Shown: one piece after another, positions 44,323 through 52,609 of the stretch | Layout of the letters: the number at the start of each line of letters is the position of its first letter | Position numbering within the stretch: position 1 is the first letter of the stretch | Assembly (NCBI RefSeq): GCF_016907795.1 | Contig: NZ_JAFBCR010000001.1 | Span: forward strand, 2,046,001 to 2,110,000 | Length of the DNA: 64,000 nt | Direction of reading: 5' to 3' | Origin: Kocuria palustris | GTDB taxonomy: Bacteria; Actinomycetota; Actinomycetes; Actinomycetales; Micrococcaceae | The notes under the pieces: model-generated | What the model saw: only the letters and a program-made list of their open reading frames with translations | Database searches by the model: none | What the model was told of the DNA's origin: nothing | Translations under genes and position numbers: made by a program

Positions 44323-45644
44323 GCGGAGGCTCCTTCGCGGGTGATGCCCGTGGCGGTGGTGAGGGCCTGATCGAGGTCCCACAGGATGTCGTCGGCGTCC
44401 TCGAGACCCACGGAGATGCGGATGAGGTCCGGGCCCACGCCTCCTGAGACGAGCTGCTCGGCGGTGAGCTGCTGATGCGTGGTGGAGGCCGGGTGCAGCA
44501 CCAGGGTGCGGGCGTCGCCGATGTTGGCCAGATGGGAGGCCAGCTGCAGGCCCTCGATGAACCGGCCGCCCACCTCGCGGGCGTCGAGCTCGGCGGTGGC
44601 GGCCACGCCGAAGGCGAAGACCGAGCCGGGGCCCTGCGGCAGGTACTTCTGCGCGCGCTCGTGATGCGGGTGCCCGGGCAGCCCCGCGTAGTTCACGTAG
44701 GAGATGCGCGGGTCCGATTCCAGCCACTCGGAGACGGCCTGGGCGTTGGCCACGTGGGCGTCGATGCGCTGCGGCAGCGTCTCCACGCCCTGGAGCAGGT
44801 TCCAGGCCGACTGCGGGGACAGGGCCGGGCCGATGTCGCGCAGCTGCTCGGAGCGCAGCTTGGTCAGGAAGCCGTACTCGCCGAAGTTCCCCCACCAGCT
44901 CACGCCGTTGTAGGACGGCACCGGCTCCGTCATGGAAGGGAACTTCCCGCTGCCCCAGTCGAAGCGCCCGGACTCGACGACGACGCCGCCCAGCGTGGAG
45001 CCGTGCCCGCCCAGGAACTTGGTGGCCGAGTGGATCACGATGTCCGCACCGTGCTCGAAGGGCCGGTTCAGGTACGGGGTGTTCAGCGTGGCGTCCACGA
45101 CCAGCGGGATCCCGGCCTCGTGGGCCACGGCCGCCAGCCCCTCCAGATCGGCGATCTCGCCCGACGGGTTCGCGATCAGCTCGGTGTACACGGCCTTGGT
45201 CTGCGGCGTGAGGGCGGCCCGGAAGTCGGCGGGGTCGGTGCCCTGCACGAACGTGGTCTCCACGCCGAAGCGGCGCAGGGTGACGTCGAGCTGGGTGACC
45301 GTGCCGCCGTAGAGCTGGGACGAGGCCACGATGTGATCGCCCTGCCCGCACAGCGCGGCGAAGGTGATGAACTCGGCGGCCATGCCCGAGGCGGTGGCCA
45401 CGGCGCCGATGCCGCCCTCCAGGGAGGCCACGCGCTCCTCGAAGGCCGCGACCGTGGGGTTGCCGATGCGCGAGTAGATGTTGCCGTACTTCTGCAGGGC
45501 GAACAGGTTGGCGGCGTCATCGGCGTCCTTGAACACGAACGAGCTGGTCTGGTAGATCGGCACGGAGCGGGCCCCGTGCTGGGCATCGGGAGTCCCGCCT
45601 GCGTGCAGCGCACGGGTGCGGAATCCGAACTGGTGCTCGGCCAT
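44319..45644 (-). CDS. metY: O-acetylhomoserine sulfhydrylase
   Basis: 441 residues. PLP enzyme of the Cys/Met metabolism family; the 430-440 length and TRALHAGG start fit MetY. YSRIGNPT (58-65), ATASGMAA, and the PLP lysine in SATKFLGGHGS (Lys209). It joins sulfide with O-acetylhomoserine to give homocysteine. It is encoded in the leftward sulfur cluster downstream of acetyl-CoA synthetase and the ssu genes, whose 5' leader carries a SAM-I riboswitch. Repression by its pathway end product is therefore expected if co-transcribed. Confidence 0.92.
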   Translation of the reverse strand: MAEHQFGFRTRALHAGGTPDAQHGARSVPIYQTSSFVFKDADDAANLFALQKYGNIYSRIGNPTVAAFEERVASLEGGIGAVATASGMAAEFITFAALCGQGDHIVASSQLYGGTVTQLDVTLRRFGVETTFVQGTDPADFRAALTPQTKAVYTELIANPSGEIADLEGLAAVAHEAGIPLVVDATLNTPYLNRPFEHGADIVIHSATKFLGGHGSTLGGVVVESGRFDWGSGKFPSMTEPVPSYNGVSWWGNFGEYGFLTKLRSEQLRDIGPALSPQSAWNLLQGVETLPQRIDAHVANAQAVSEWLESDPRISYVNYAGLPGHPHHERAQKYLPQGPGSVFAFGVAATAELDAREVGGRFIEGLQLASHLANIGDARTLVLHPASTTHQQLTAEQLVSGGVGPDLIRISVGLEDADDILWDLDQALTTATGITREGASA

Positions 45645-45751
45645 GTGTCCTCCTCGTGGGGCGCGCCCCTGGTGTGGGTCCTGCTGGAGAGTCTGTGCCG
45701 CCGGGTGGGGCCCCGCAAGCAGGGCGACGCGGCGGCGATGGTGGGTGCGGG

Positions 45752-47884
45752 TCAGCCGCGCGCCGAGAAGATCTGCTCGATCGCCTCGAGCGACCCCTCG
45801 TTCTGCAGCGACGAGCGATCGCCCAGCGGCCGCCCCTCGTAGAGCTGGGCGAGCAGGCGCCGGGTGATCTTCCCGGAGCGGGTCTTGGGCAGATCGGGCA
45901 CGGGGATCACCTCGCGCGGCTTGGCGATCGGGCCGATCTCCTGCGCCACATGGGCGCGCAGGGTCTCGCGGACCTCGGCCTCGGGCAGGGCACGGCCTTC
46001 CGAGGTGAGCACCACGCAGGCCAGAACGGCATGGCCGGTCAGCGCATCGGCCACCGGAGCGGTCCCGGCCTCGACGACCAGCGGATGCGTGACCAGCGCC
46101 GACTCGATCTCGATCGTGGACAGCCGGTGCCCCGAGATGTTGATGACGTCGTCGACCCTGCCGAGGATGTAGAGATCGCCCTCCTCGTCGAGCCGGGCGC
46201 CGTCGCCGGCCAGGAACCAGCCGCGCTCGCCGTACTCCGCCCAGTACGAGCTCAGGTAGCGCTGCGGGTCTCCCCACACGGTCCGGGCCATGGACGGCCC
46301 GATCGCATCCACCACGACGAGGCCCTGCTCGCCCGCAGCGACCTCCTCGCCGGCCGCGTCCACCACGCGGGTCGAGACCCCGGGAACGGGGCGCACCGCG
46401 CAGCCCGGCTTGGCCGCGGTGTGCGGGGTGCCCTCGGGGAACGTCCCGGAAGGGGCGAACTGCGGATCGTGGGGCCGGGGCGAGGCCACGCAGGAGCCGG
46501 TCTCGGACTGCCACCAGGTGTCCACGAACGGGACCTCGCCGCGGCCCACCTGCTCGCGCAGCCACCGCCAGGCCTCGGGATTGATGGACTCGCCCACCGA
46601 GCCCAGCAGGCGGATCGAGGACAGGTTCCAGACCTTGGGCAGGCCCTTGGGGAACGCGCCCATGAGCGAGCGGATCAGCGTGGGGGCGGTGTAGTAGGTC
46701 GTCACGCCGTAGCGCTCGATGATGTCGAAGTGCCGGCCGAAGTCCGGGGTGCTCGGAGTGCCCTCGTAGATGACCTCGGTGACGCCGTTGACCAGCGGGC
46801 CGTAGATCTCGTAGGTGTGCGCGGTGACCCAGGCCAGATCGGCGGTGCACCAGTGGACCGCCGAATCCACCTTGGCGGGGTCGTTGACAGCGGAGAGCTC
46901 CTGCGGGCGCAGCACGCCGTGGTCGTCCGGGGCATCCGGCAGCAGGTCGAAGAGCAGCGCGTGCGTGTAGGCGGCCTGGACCAGGTAGCCGCTCATGGTG
47001 TGCACCAGGCCCTTGGGCCTGCCGGTGGTCCCGGAGGTGTAGATGATGAACAGCGGCGTCTCGGCGTCGAAGGCCTGCGCCTCGTGGACGTCGGAGACCG
47101 ACTCGAGCAGCTCGTGCCACCACAGGTCCCGGCCCTGGGTCCAGGGCAGCTCCATCTGGTCCTTGGAGCGCGCCCCGCGCTTGCCGGCCGGCAGCTTCGC
47201 GTTGCCGGGCCGGGAGGTCCGGCGCACCACGAGCACGTGCTCGATCGCGTTGGTGCCGGCACACGCTTCATCTGCCTGGGCCTTGACCGGCACCACCTTG
47301 CCGCGGCGGTTCTGCCCGTCGGTGGTGACCAGGACCTTGGCGCCGGTGTCCTCGACGCGGAAGCGCAGCGCCTCGGCGGAGAAGCCTCCGAAGACCAGTG
47401 AGTGCACCGCCCCGATCCGGGCGCAGGCCAGCGTGATGATCACGGTCTCCGGGATCACCGGCAGGTAGATCACCACGCGGTCGCCCTGGACCACGCCCAG
47501 CGACTCCAGCGCGTTCGCAGCCCGGGCCACGGCCTTCTGCAGGTCGGCGTAGGTCCAGGTCTGGCGGTCGCCGGGCTCGCCCTCGAAGTGCAGGGCCACG
47601 TGCGAGCCGCGCCCGGCCTCCACATGGCGGTCCACGCAGTTGACGGCGACGTTGAGCTTGCCGCCCTCGAACCAGGCGATCTCGGGTACCGAGTAGGTGG
47701 GGCTGCCGTCGTCGTCGGTGCCGATCCGCTGCGGCTTGTCGAAGCGGTGCGTCGTGTGCCACGGCTGCGCCCAGTCCAGGCGGGAGGCCTGCTCGGCCCA
47801 GAAGGCCACGCGCGCCTCATCGGAGATCCGCGCGGGATTCGGCGTGGGGGCCAGGGGATCGGAGTAGGACTGCGTTGCGCTCAT
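45752..47884 (-). CDS. acs: Acetyl-CoA synthetase (AMP-forming)
   Basis: 710 residues, about 60 more than usual. YTSGTTGRPKG (282-292) binds ATP; WWQSETGS, RVDDVINISGHR and the C-terminal PKTRSGKITRR, whose last Lys is the acetylation-controlled residue, are present. An added stretch of about 25 residues (LLPDAPDDHGVLRPQELSAVND) lies before WCTADLAW. It makes acetyl-CoA, which can be used to acetylate homoserine. Gaps of 73 and 107 bases connect it to ssuC and metY on the same strand. Confidence 0.92.
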   Translation of the reverse strand: MSATQSYSDPLAPTPNPARISDEARVAFWAEQASRLDWAQPWHTTHRFDKPQRIGTDDDGSPTYSVPEIAWFEGGKLNVAVNCVDRHVEAGRGSHVALHFEGEPGDRQTWTYADLQKAVARAANALESLGVVQGDRVVIYLPVIPETVIITLACARIGAVHSLVFGGFSAEALRFRVEDTGAKVLVTTDGQNRRGKVVPVKAQADEACAGTNAIEHVLVVRRTSRPGNAKLPAGKRGARSKDQMELPWTQGRDLWWHELLESVSDVHEAQAFDAETPLFIIYTSGTTGRPKGLVHTMSGYLVQAAYTHALLFDLLPDAPDDHGVLRPQELSAVNDPAKVDSAVHWCTADLAWVTAHTYEIYGPLVNGVTEVIYEGTPSTPDFGRHFDIIERYGVTTYYTAPTLIRSLMGAFPKGLPKVWNLSSIRLLGSVGESINPEAWRWLREQVGRGEVPFVDTWWQSETGSCVASPRPHDPQFAPSGTFPEGTPHTAAKPGCAVRPVPGVSTRVVDAAGEEVAAGEQGLVVVDAIGPSMARTVWGDPQRYLSSYWAEYGERGWFLAGDGARLDEEGDLYILGRVDDVINISGHRLSTIEIESALVTHPLVVEAGTAPVADALTGHAVLACVVLTSEGRALPEAEVRETLRAHVAQEIGPIAKPREVIPVPDLPKTRSGKITRRLLAQLYEGRPLGDRSSLQNEGSLEAIEQIFSARG

Positions 47885-47957
47885 ACGGGTGCTCCTTGCG
47901 GGGTGCCCGCGGCTGCGGGCGGGTTCTCGGAACGGGTCGAGGACGGCTTCCAGGGTC

Positions 47958-48854
47958 TCAGGTCCGGCGCACTGCGCCCCAGCGGGCCTGGACCCAGCGC
48001 TCGAACAGCCCGAGCAGGGCGTCGGTGAGCTTGCCCAGGATCGCCAGCAGGACGATGGCCAGCAGCAGGCGGTCGGTGCGCCCGTTGTTCTGGGAGTCGG
48101 TGAGCAGGAAGCCCAGGCCCATCGAGGAGCCGAGCAGCTCGGCGGCCACCAGGAACAGCCAGGCCTGGGCCAGGGCCAGGCGCAGGCCGGAGATCACAGA
48201 GGGCATGACCGCCGGCAGCTGGACGGTCAGCAGCAGGCGCAGACCGGAGAAGCCGAAGGATCGGGCGGCCTCCACGAGATGGCGGTCGACCTCCCGCAGA
48301 GCGGCCGAGACCGTGGTGAACACGGGGAAGAACGCGCCGATGGCCACCAGGGTCACCTTGGAGTTCTCGCCGATCCCGATCCACAGCAGCAGCAGCGGCA
48401 CCCACGCCAGCGACGGCACAGCGCGCAGCGCCCCGATCAGCGGCGAGCCCAGGGCGCTGGCCCAGGGGGAGAGCCCGATCAGGGCGCCCACGGCCAGCCC
48501 GAGCAGCGAGCCGATCACGAATCCGACGACCACGCGCTGGGTCGAGATCCCGATGTGGGTCCACAGCGCCCCGTCGGCCAGCAGCTCGCCACCGGCCTGC
48601 AGGACCGCCAGGGGACGCGGCAGCTGCACCGGGGAGAACGTGCCGTTCGTGGACAGCAGCTGCCACAGCGCGAGCAGTGCCACCGGCAGCAGCAGGCCCA
48701 GGCCGACCCGGGCCCAGGGGCTGCGCAGGATGGAGCCCCGCGGGGCGGGGGTGCGGACCGAGCGCTGCGAGTCCGGACGCTGGGAGCCGGGACGGTCGGA
48801 GCCCGCGGGCTCCGGAGCCTCGGAGGCTGGTGCGGAGGTGGTCGTGACGCTCAT
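47958..48854 (-). CDS. ssuC: Sulfonate-type ABC transporter permease
   Basis: 298 residues with six helices and the BPD inner-membrane motif EAARSFGFSGLRLLLTVQLPAVMPSVISGLR (EAA loop, about 175-205). FLVAAELLGSSMGLGFLL is typical of the SsuC/TauC group. Start overlaps the binding-protein stop by ATGA. Substrate (sulfonate, taurine, nitrate-like) is inferred from the SAM riboswitch and monooxygenase beside it. Confidence 0.85.
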   Translation of the reverse strand: MSVTTTSAPASEAPEPAGSDRPGSQRPDSQRSVRTPAPRGSILRSPWARVGLGLLLPVALLALWQLLSTNGTFSPVQLPRPLAVLQAGGELLADGALWTHIGISTQRVVVGFVIGSLLGLAVGALIGLSPWASALGSPLIGALRAVPSLAWVPLLLLWIGIGENSKVTLVAIGAFFPVFTTVSAALREVDRHLVEAARSFGFSGLRLLLTVQLPAVMPSVISGLRLALAQAWLFLVAAELLGSSMGLGFLLTDSQNNGRTDRLLLAIVLLAILGKLTDALLGLFERWVQARWGAVRRT

Positions 48855-49897
48855 GCGCTGTGCCCTTCGATGATCTCGGCCGCGCGATGGGCGCTGGCCT
48901 CCTGCGCGAACCGCGCGTCGAGGATGGTGTCGATGGCCTTCTGGACGGTCTCCAGGTCGGGGACGTCACCGGTCTCCACGAGGATCGGGGCGATGCGCTC
49001 GAGGACCTCGAGCTGGTCGTCGCCGGGGACCGGGTCGATGTCAAGGTGCGTGCGCTCCCAGACCCGCTCGGCCGTCGTCGTCTCGATCTCGGAGGCCTCG
49101 GCCAGGATCGCGATGCCCTCCTGGGGGTTCTCCAGCGCCCAGGCGCGGGCGTGGGCGTAGACGTCCACGACCATCTGGGCCCCGCGCGGGTTGATCTCCA
49201 GGAACAGCTCGCGGGCGTTGAGGAAGCAATAGGTGTTGAAGGCCAGGTCGCGCTGGAACAGCACCGCCCCGTCCTGCTCGGCGCCGGCCATGATCGGGTC
49301 GAGCCCGGACCAGGCGTCCACCTGCCCGCTGGTCAGGGCGGAGCGGCCGTCGGCGTGCTGGAGGTTGACCACGGTGGTCTCGTCGAAGCCCATATCCGCC
49401 GCTGATAGCGCCTGCAGCAGGAAGAAGTAGGGATCCGTGCCCTTGGTGGCCGCCACCGACCTGCCGCGCAGATCCTCGACCGAGCGCAGGGGCGAGTCCG
49501 CGGTGCGCACGAGTGCTGCCCACTCCGGCTGGGAGCAGATGTCGATCGCGCGGATGGGGGAGCGGTTGGTGCGCGCCAGCAGCGCGGCCGAGCCCGCGGT
49601 CGAGCCGATGTCGATCGCCCCGCCGCGCAGGAACTCGTTGGCCTTGTTGGACCCGGCCGAGAACGTCCAGTGGACCTCCTGGCCGCCCTCGGCGGCGACG
49701 GTCTCCAGCCAGCCCTTCTCGCGGATGATCAGCGACAGCGGGTTGTAGGTCGCGTAGTCCAGGTAGATCTCGGTGTCCGAGCCGGCGGCCATGCCGCGGC
49801 CCGGGCCCTCGCCCTCCATGACGCACCCGGACAGGGGCGCGGCGGCGGCCCCGACGGCGGCCAGGCCCAGCAGGCGACGACGCGTCAGCCCGCTCAT
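48851..49897 (-). CDS. ssuA: Sulfonate-type ABC substrate-binding lipoprotein
   Basis: 348 residues. Twin-arginine lipoprotein start (LTRRRLLGLAAVG, lipobox LSGC, Cys about 25). The mature part is SsuA/NMT1-like: IYLDYATYNPLSLIIREKGWLE, GSNKANEFLRGGAIDIGSTAGSA and AATKGTDPYFFLLQAL. It captures the substrate outside the membrane for SsuC/B. Overlaps both neighbours by ATGA. Confidence 0.85.
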   Translation of the reverse strand: MSGLTRRRLLGLAAVGAAAAPLSGCVMEGEGPGRGMAAGSDTEIYLDYATYNPLSLIIREKGWLETVAAEGGQEVHWTFSAGSNKANEFLRGGAIDIGSTAGSAALLARTNRSPIRAIDICSQPEWAALVRTADSPLRSVEDLRGRSVAATKGTDPYFFLLQALSAADMGFDETTVVNLQHADGRSALTSGQVDAWSGLDPIMAGAEQDGAVLFQRDLAFNTYCFLNARELFLEINPRGAQMVVDVYAHARAWALENPQEGIAILAEASEIETTTAERVWERTHLDIDPVPGDDQLEVLERIAPILVETGDVPDLETVQKAIDTILDARFAQEASAHRAAEIIEGHSA

Positions 49898-50694
49898 GCC
49901 TCCACGCCCAGCAGGCCGAGCAGGTGCCTGCGGGCACCCGTCAGCTCGGGATCATCGCGATGGCGCGGGCGCGGCGAGTCGACCGTGAGGATCTCCTGGA
50001 TGCCCGCCGGCCCGCCCTCCGGCGGCGTCCCGAGCACGACCACGCGGTCGGAGAGCACCAGGGCCTCCTCGACGTCGTGGGTGACCAGCAGGACCGTCGT
50101 GGGATCGGCGGCGTGGATCTCCAGCAGCAGGTCCTGCATCTTCAGGCGCGTCAGTGCGTCGAGCGCGCCGAACGGCTCGTCGAGCAGCAGCACCTGCGGG
50201 TTGCGCGCCAGCGCCCGAGCCAGCGAGGCCCGCTGCGCCATGCCTCCGGAGATCTCCGACGGGCGATCCTCCGCATGCCTGGACAGCCCGACCAGCTCGA
50301 GCAGGTGGGCCACCCGCTGCTCGGCCTCGAGGCCGCGCACGCCGCGCGGCAGTCCGAGCGCCACGTTGCGGGCCACGGTGCGCCACGGCAGCAGCCGCGG
50401 CTCCTGGAAGCCCACCGCGCAGCGGGGGTCCAGGCCGCGCACGGGCGCGTCGTCGATCAGGACCCGGCCGGCCGTGGCGGTGCCGAGACCGGCCACCGCG
50501 CGCAGCAGGGTGGACTTGCCGCAGCCCGACGGGCCCAGCACGGAGACGATCTCCCCGGGGCGGACCTCGAAGCTGACATCGGCCAGGACGTCGCGCCGGC
50601 GGCCCCCGGAAGACGGGAAGGACTTGCCGACCCGGTCGAAGGTCAGGGAGGCGGCATCGACCGTGCTCAGGGCGGACGGGGGTGCAGAGATCAT
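49894..50694 (-). CDS. ssuB: Sulfonate-type ABC transporter ATPase
   Basis: 266 residues. Walker A GPSGCGKST, Q-loop VGFQEPRLLPWRT, signature ISGGMAQR, Walker B VLLLDEPFGALDALT and H-loop LVTHDVEEAL. ATG 50694 is chosen because GGAG lies 7 bases before it; a GTG one codon upstream is possible. That GGAG is part of the 3' strand of the SAM riboswitch base stem, so translation can be blocked by SAM. First gene of the leftward operon. Confidence 0.9.
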   Translation of the reverse strand: MISAPPSALSTVDAASLTFDRVGKSFPSSGGRRRDVLADVSFEVRPGEIVSVLGPSGCGKSTLLRAVAGLGTATAGRVLIDDAPVRGLDPRCAVGFQEPRLLPWRTVARNVALGLPRGVRGLEAEQRVAHLLELVGLSRHAEDRPSEISGGMAQRASLARALARNPQVLLLDEPFGALDALTRLKMQDLLLEIHAADPTTVLLVTHDVEEALVLSDRVVVLGTPPEGGPAGIQEILTVDSPRPRHRDDPELTGARRHLLGLLGVEA

Positions 50695-50702
50695 CACATC
50701 AC

Positions 50703-50797
50703 TCCATCGGTCCTGGCATTAGCACCTTGTGCCGCGGATGGACGGCACTGGTTGCTGCGGCGTCGACGAGCCAGGTCTCTCGGCCGCTCCGGATGGG
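50703..50797 (-). promoter_or_regulatory. SAM-I (S-box) riboswitch
   Basis: On the minus strand: CCATCCGG, P2 GCGGC with the kink-turn CGAGAGA, CCTGGCTCG loop, GCCGC-AGCAACC, a P3 hairpin (GTGCCG...CGGCAC), AAGGTGCTAATGCCAGG and the closing CCGATGG. These match SAM-I in order, with CCTGG able to pair with CCAGG as the pseudoknot. The closing stem directly abuts GGAG, the ssuB ribosome site, so control is probably translational. Confidence 0.85.
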
Positions 50798-50913
50798 AAC
50801 CGGGGGTCATTCAATGCCCTGGTCCGGGGAGACAGCAAATCGGAGGACGAGCGGGGCAACGCGCGGCACGGGCTTCGCACTGTCGCCTCAGGTGTGCATG
50901 TGATGACGCTCAC

Positions 50914-50995
50914 ACGATCAAGAGTTCCGGCCCACAGCCCTGGCTGGCCGGACGGCAACCCTCTCCCGTAGCGGGGTGCCCCAGGTGAGGATCGG
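50914..50995 (+). promoter_or_regulatory. SAM-IV-type riboswitch
   Basis: P1 CGATC/GATCG (50915-50919, 50990-50994). GAGTTCCGGCC pairs with GGCCGGA around AGCCCTGGCT; then CGGCAACCC, a small P3 (CTCCCGTAGCGGGG) and GTGCCCCAGGTGA. The ACGGCAACCC...GGGGTGCCCCRGGTGA frame is that of actinobacterial SAM-IV RNAs. It precedes the monooxygenase by 118 bases; GCGTGC...GCACGC (51018-51041 region) could belong to the expression platform. Confidence 0.8.
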
Positions 50996-51112
50996 GCCGC
51001 TCGCTAGACCGCGTGCGGCAAGTACGGCGCACGCACGCGCTGGACCCGCAGGTTGGCCGCGGTATGAGCGGCGCACGGGGCGTGGGTCTGTACTTCTCAG
51101 GAGCAGCCTTCT

Positions 51113-52534
51113 ATGGCCAAGCGGATCTCCCTGAACGCCTTCGACATGACCTGCGTGGATCACCAGAGCTTCGGGCTGTGGCGCCACCCGCGCTCGCGGG
51201 CCACGGAGTACAACACGATCGAGTACTGGACGCACCTGGCCCAGGTGCTCGAGCGGGGCCGCTTCGACGCCCTGTTCCTGGCCGATGTGGTTGGCATCTA
51301 CGACATCTACCGCAACTCGGCCGCCCCCTCGATCGCCGACGGCGCGCAGGTCCCGGTCAACGATCCGTTCATGCAGATCTCCGCCATGGCCGCGGTGACC
51401 CAGAACCTCGGCTTCGGCGTGACCAGCGCGGTCACTTACGAGCAGCCGTACACGCTGGCCCGCAAGTACGCGACGCTGGATCATCTGACCCGCGGGCGCG
51501 TGGGCTTCAACGTGGTGACCTCCTACCTGCCCTCGGCCGCCGAGAACCAGGGTCTGCCCACGCAGATCGAGCACGACGAGCGCTACGAGCTCGCCGAGGA
51601 GTTCCTCGACGTCTGCTACAAGCTGTGGGAGGGCTCCTGGGAGGACGACGCCGTCGTGAAGGACGTGGAGCGCGGGATCTACGCCGATCCGGCCAAGGTC
51701 CACCCGATCCAGCACCAGGGCAAGCACTTCTCGGTGCCGGGTGCGGCGCTCACCGAGCCCAGCCCGCAGCGCACGCCGCTGATCTTCCAGGCCGGGGCGT
51801 CCTCGCGCGGTCAGGCCTTCGCCGGCAAGCACGCAGAGGCCGTGTTCATCGGCGCCCTGCGCCCGGACCTCACCCGGTACATGACCGACCGGATCCGCGA
51901 CAAGGTCGAGGCCGAGGGGCGCGATCGGAACGACGTGAAGATCTACGCGATGCTCTCCGTCGTGGTCGACGAGACCGACGAGAAGGCCCAGGCCAAGTAC
52001 CGCGAGTACCAGAGCTATGCCAACCTGGAGGCCTCGCAGGCCATCATCGGCGGCTGGTCCGGGCTGGATCTGTCCAAGTTCCAGGAGGACGAGGTCCTGA
52101 ACTACGTCAAGACCGAGGCCATCCAGTCCTTCCTCACTCCGTTCACCATGCAGGACGGGGCCAAGCAGTGGACCCGCGAGGAGATCGCCCGCCACTGCGC
52201 GATCGGCGGCATGGGCGATGTGGTCGTGGGCTCGCCGCAGACCGTGGCCGATCAGCTCGAGACCTGGATCGACGAGGGCGGGCTGGACGGGATCAACCTG
52301 GCCTACCACGTGTCCCCGGGCTCGTTCGAGGACTTCGTGGAGCACGTGGTCCCGGAGCTGCAGAAGCGCGGCCGCTACCGCACGGACTACGACGGGCCCA
52401 CCCTGCGCGAGAACGTCTACGGCGCCGGGCAGACCAAGGTGCTCGACACCCACCCGGCGGCCAAGTACCGCGGGGCCTACGTGGGCAGGCCGTCCACGGC
52501 GGACACCCCGTCGCGGGATCTGTCGCAGAGCTGA
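51113..52534 (+). CDS. LLM-class flavin-dependent monooxygenase (NtaA/SnaA/DszA-like)
   Basis: 473 residues. Bacterial-luciferase-like TIM barrel of the NtaA/SnaA/DszA group: RISLNAFDMTCVDHQSFGLWRHP, FDALFLADVVGIYD, VTYEQPYTLARKYATLDHLTRGRVGFNVVTSYLPSAA, and LIFQAGASSRGQAFAGKHAEAVF for FMN binding. Members use FMNH2 and O2 on organosulfur or chelator substrates. With a SAM-IV riboswitch upstream and the ssu operon on the other side, desulfonation or sulfone cleavage is the likely job. It needs a flavin reductase, not seen in the window. Confidence 0.87.
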   Translation: MAKRISLNAFDMTCVDHQSFGLWRHPRSRATEYNTIEYWTHLAQVLERGRFDALFLADVVGIYDIYRNSAAPSIADGAQVPVNDPFMQISAMAAVTQNLGFGVTSAVTYEQPYTLARKYATLDHLTRGRVGFNVVTSYLPSAAENQGLPTQIEHDERYELAEEFLDVCYKLWEGSWEDDAVVKDVERGIYADPAKVHPIQHQGKHFSVPGAALTEPSPQRTPLIFQAGASSRGQAFAGKHAEAVFIGALRPDLTRYMTDRIRDKVEAEGRDRNDVKIYAMLSVVVDETDEKAQAKYREYQSYANLEASQAIIGGWSGLDLSKFQEDEVLNYVKTEAIQSFLTPFTMQDGAKQWTREEIARHCAIGGMGDVVVGSPQTVADQLETWIDEGGLDGINLAYHVSPGSFEDFVEHVVPELQKRGRYRTDYDGPTLRENVYGAGQTKVLDTHPAAKYRGAYVGRPSTADTPSRDLSQS

Positions 52535-52550
52535 GCAGGCCGGCAGATAG

Positions 52551-52593
52551 AGGGCCCCTGGCGAGCATCTTCTGGATGTCCATCAGGGGCCCT
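52551..52593. terminator. Bidirectional terminator hairpin
   Basis: AGGGCCCCTG and CAGGGGCCCT, perfect 10-bp stem with a 23-base loop, between the convergent monooxygenase and fic genes. Confidence 0.72.
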
Positions 52594-52609
52594 TCGCTAA
52601 GGAGGGGCC

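Noticed and set aside
44319-47264. A single 981-codon frame joining metY to upstream DNA
   Set aside because: The part beyond 45644 is an out-of-frame reading of acs; metY has its own ATG and family-typical start (MAEHQFGFRTRALHAGG).
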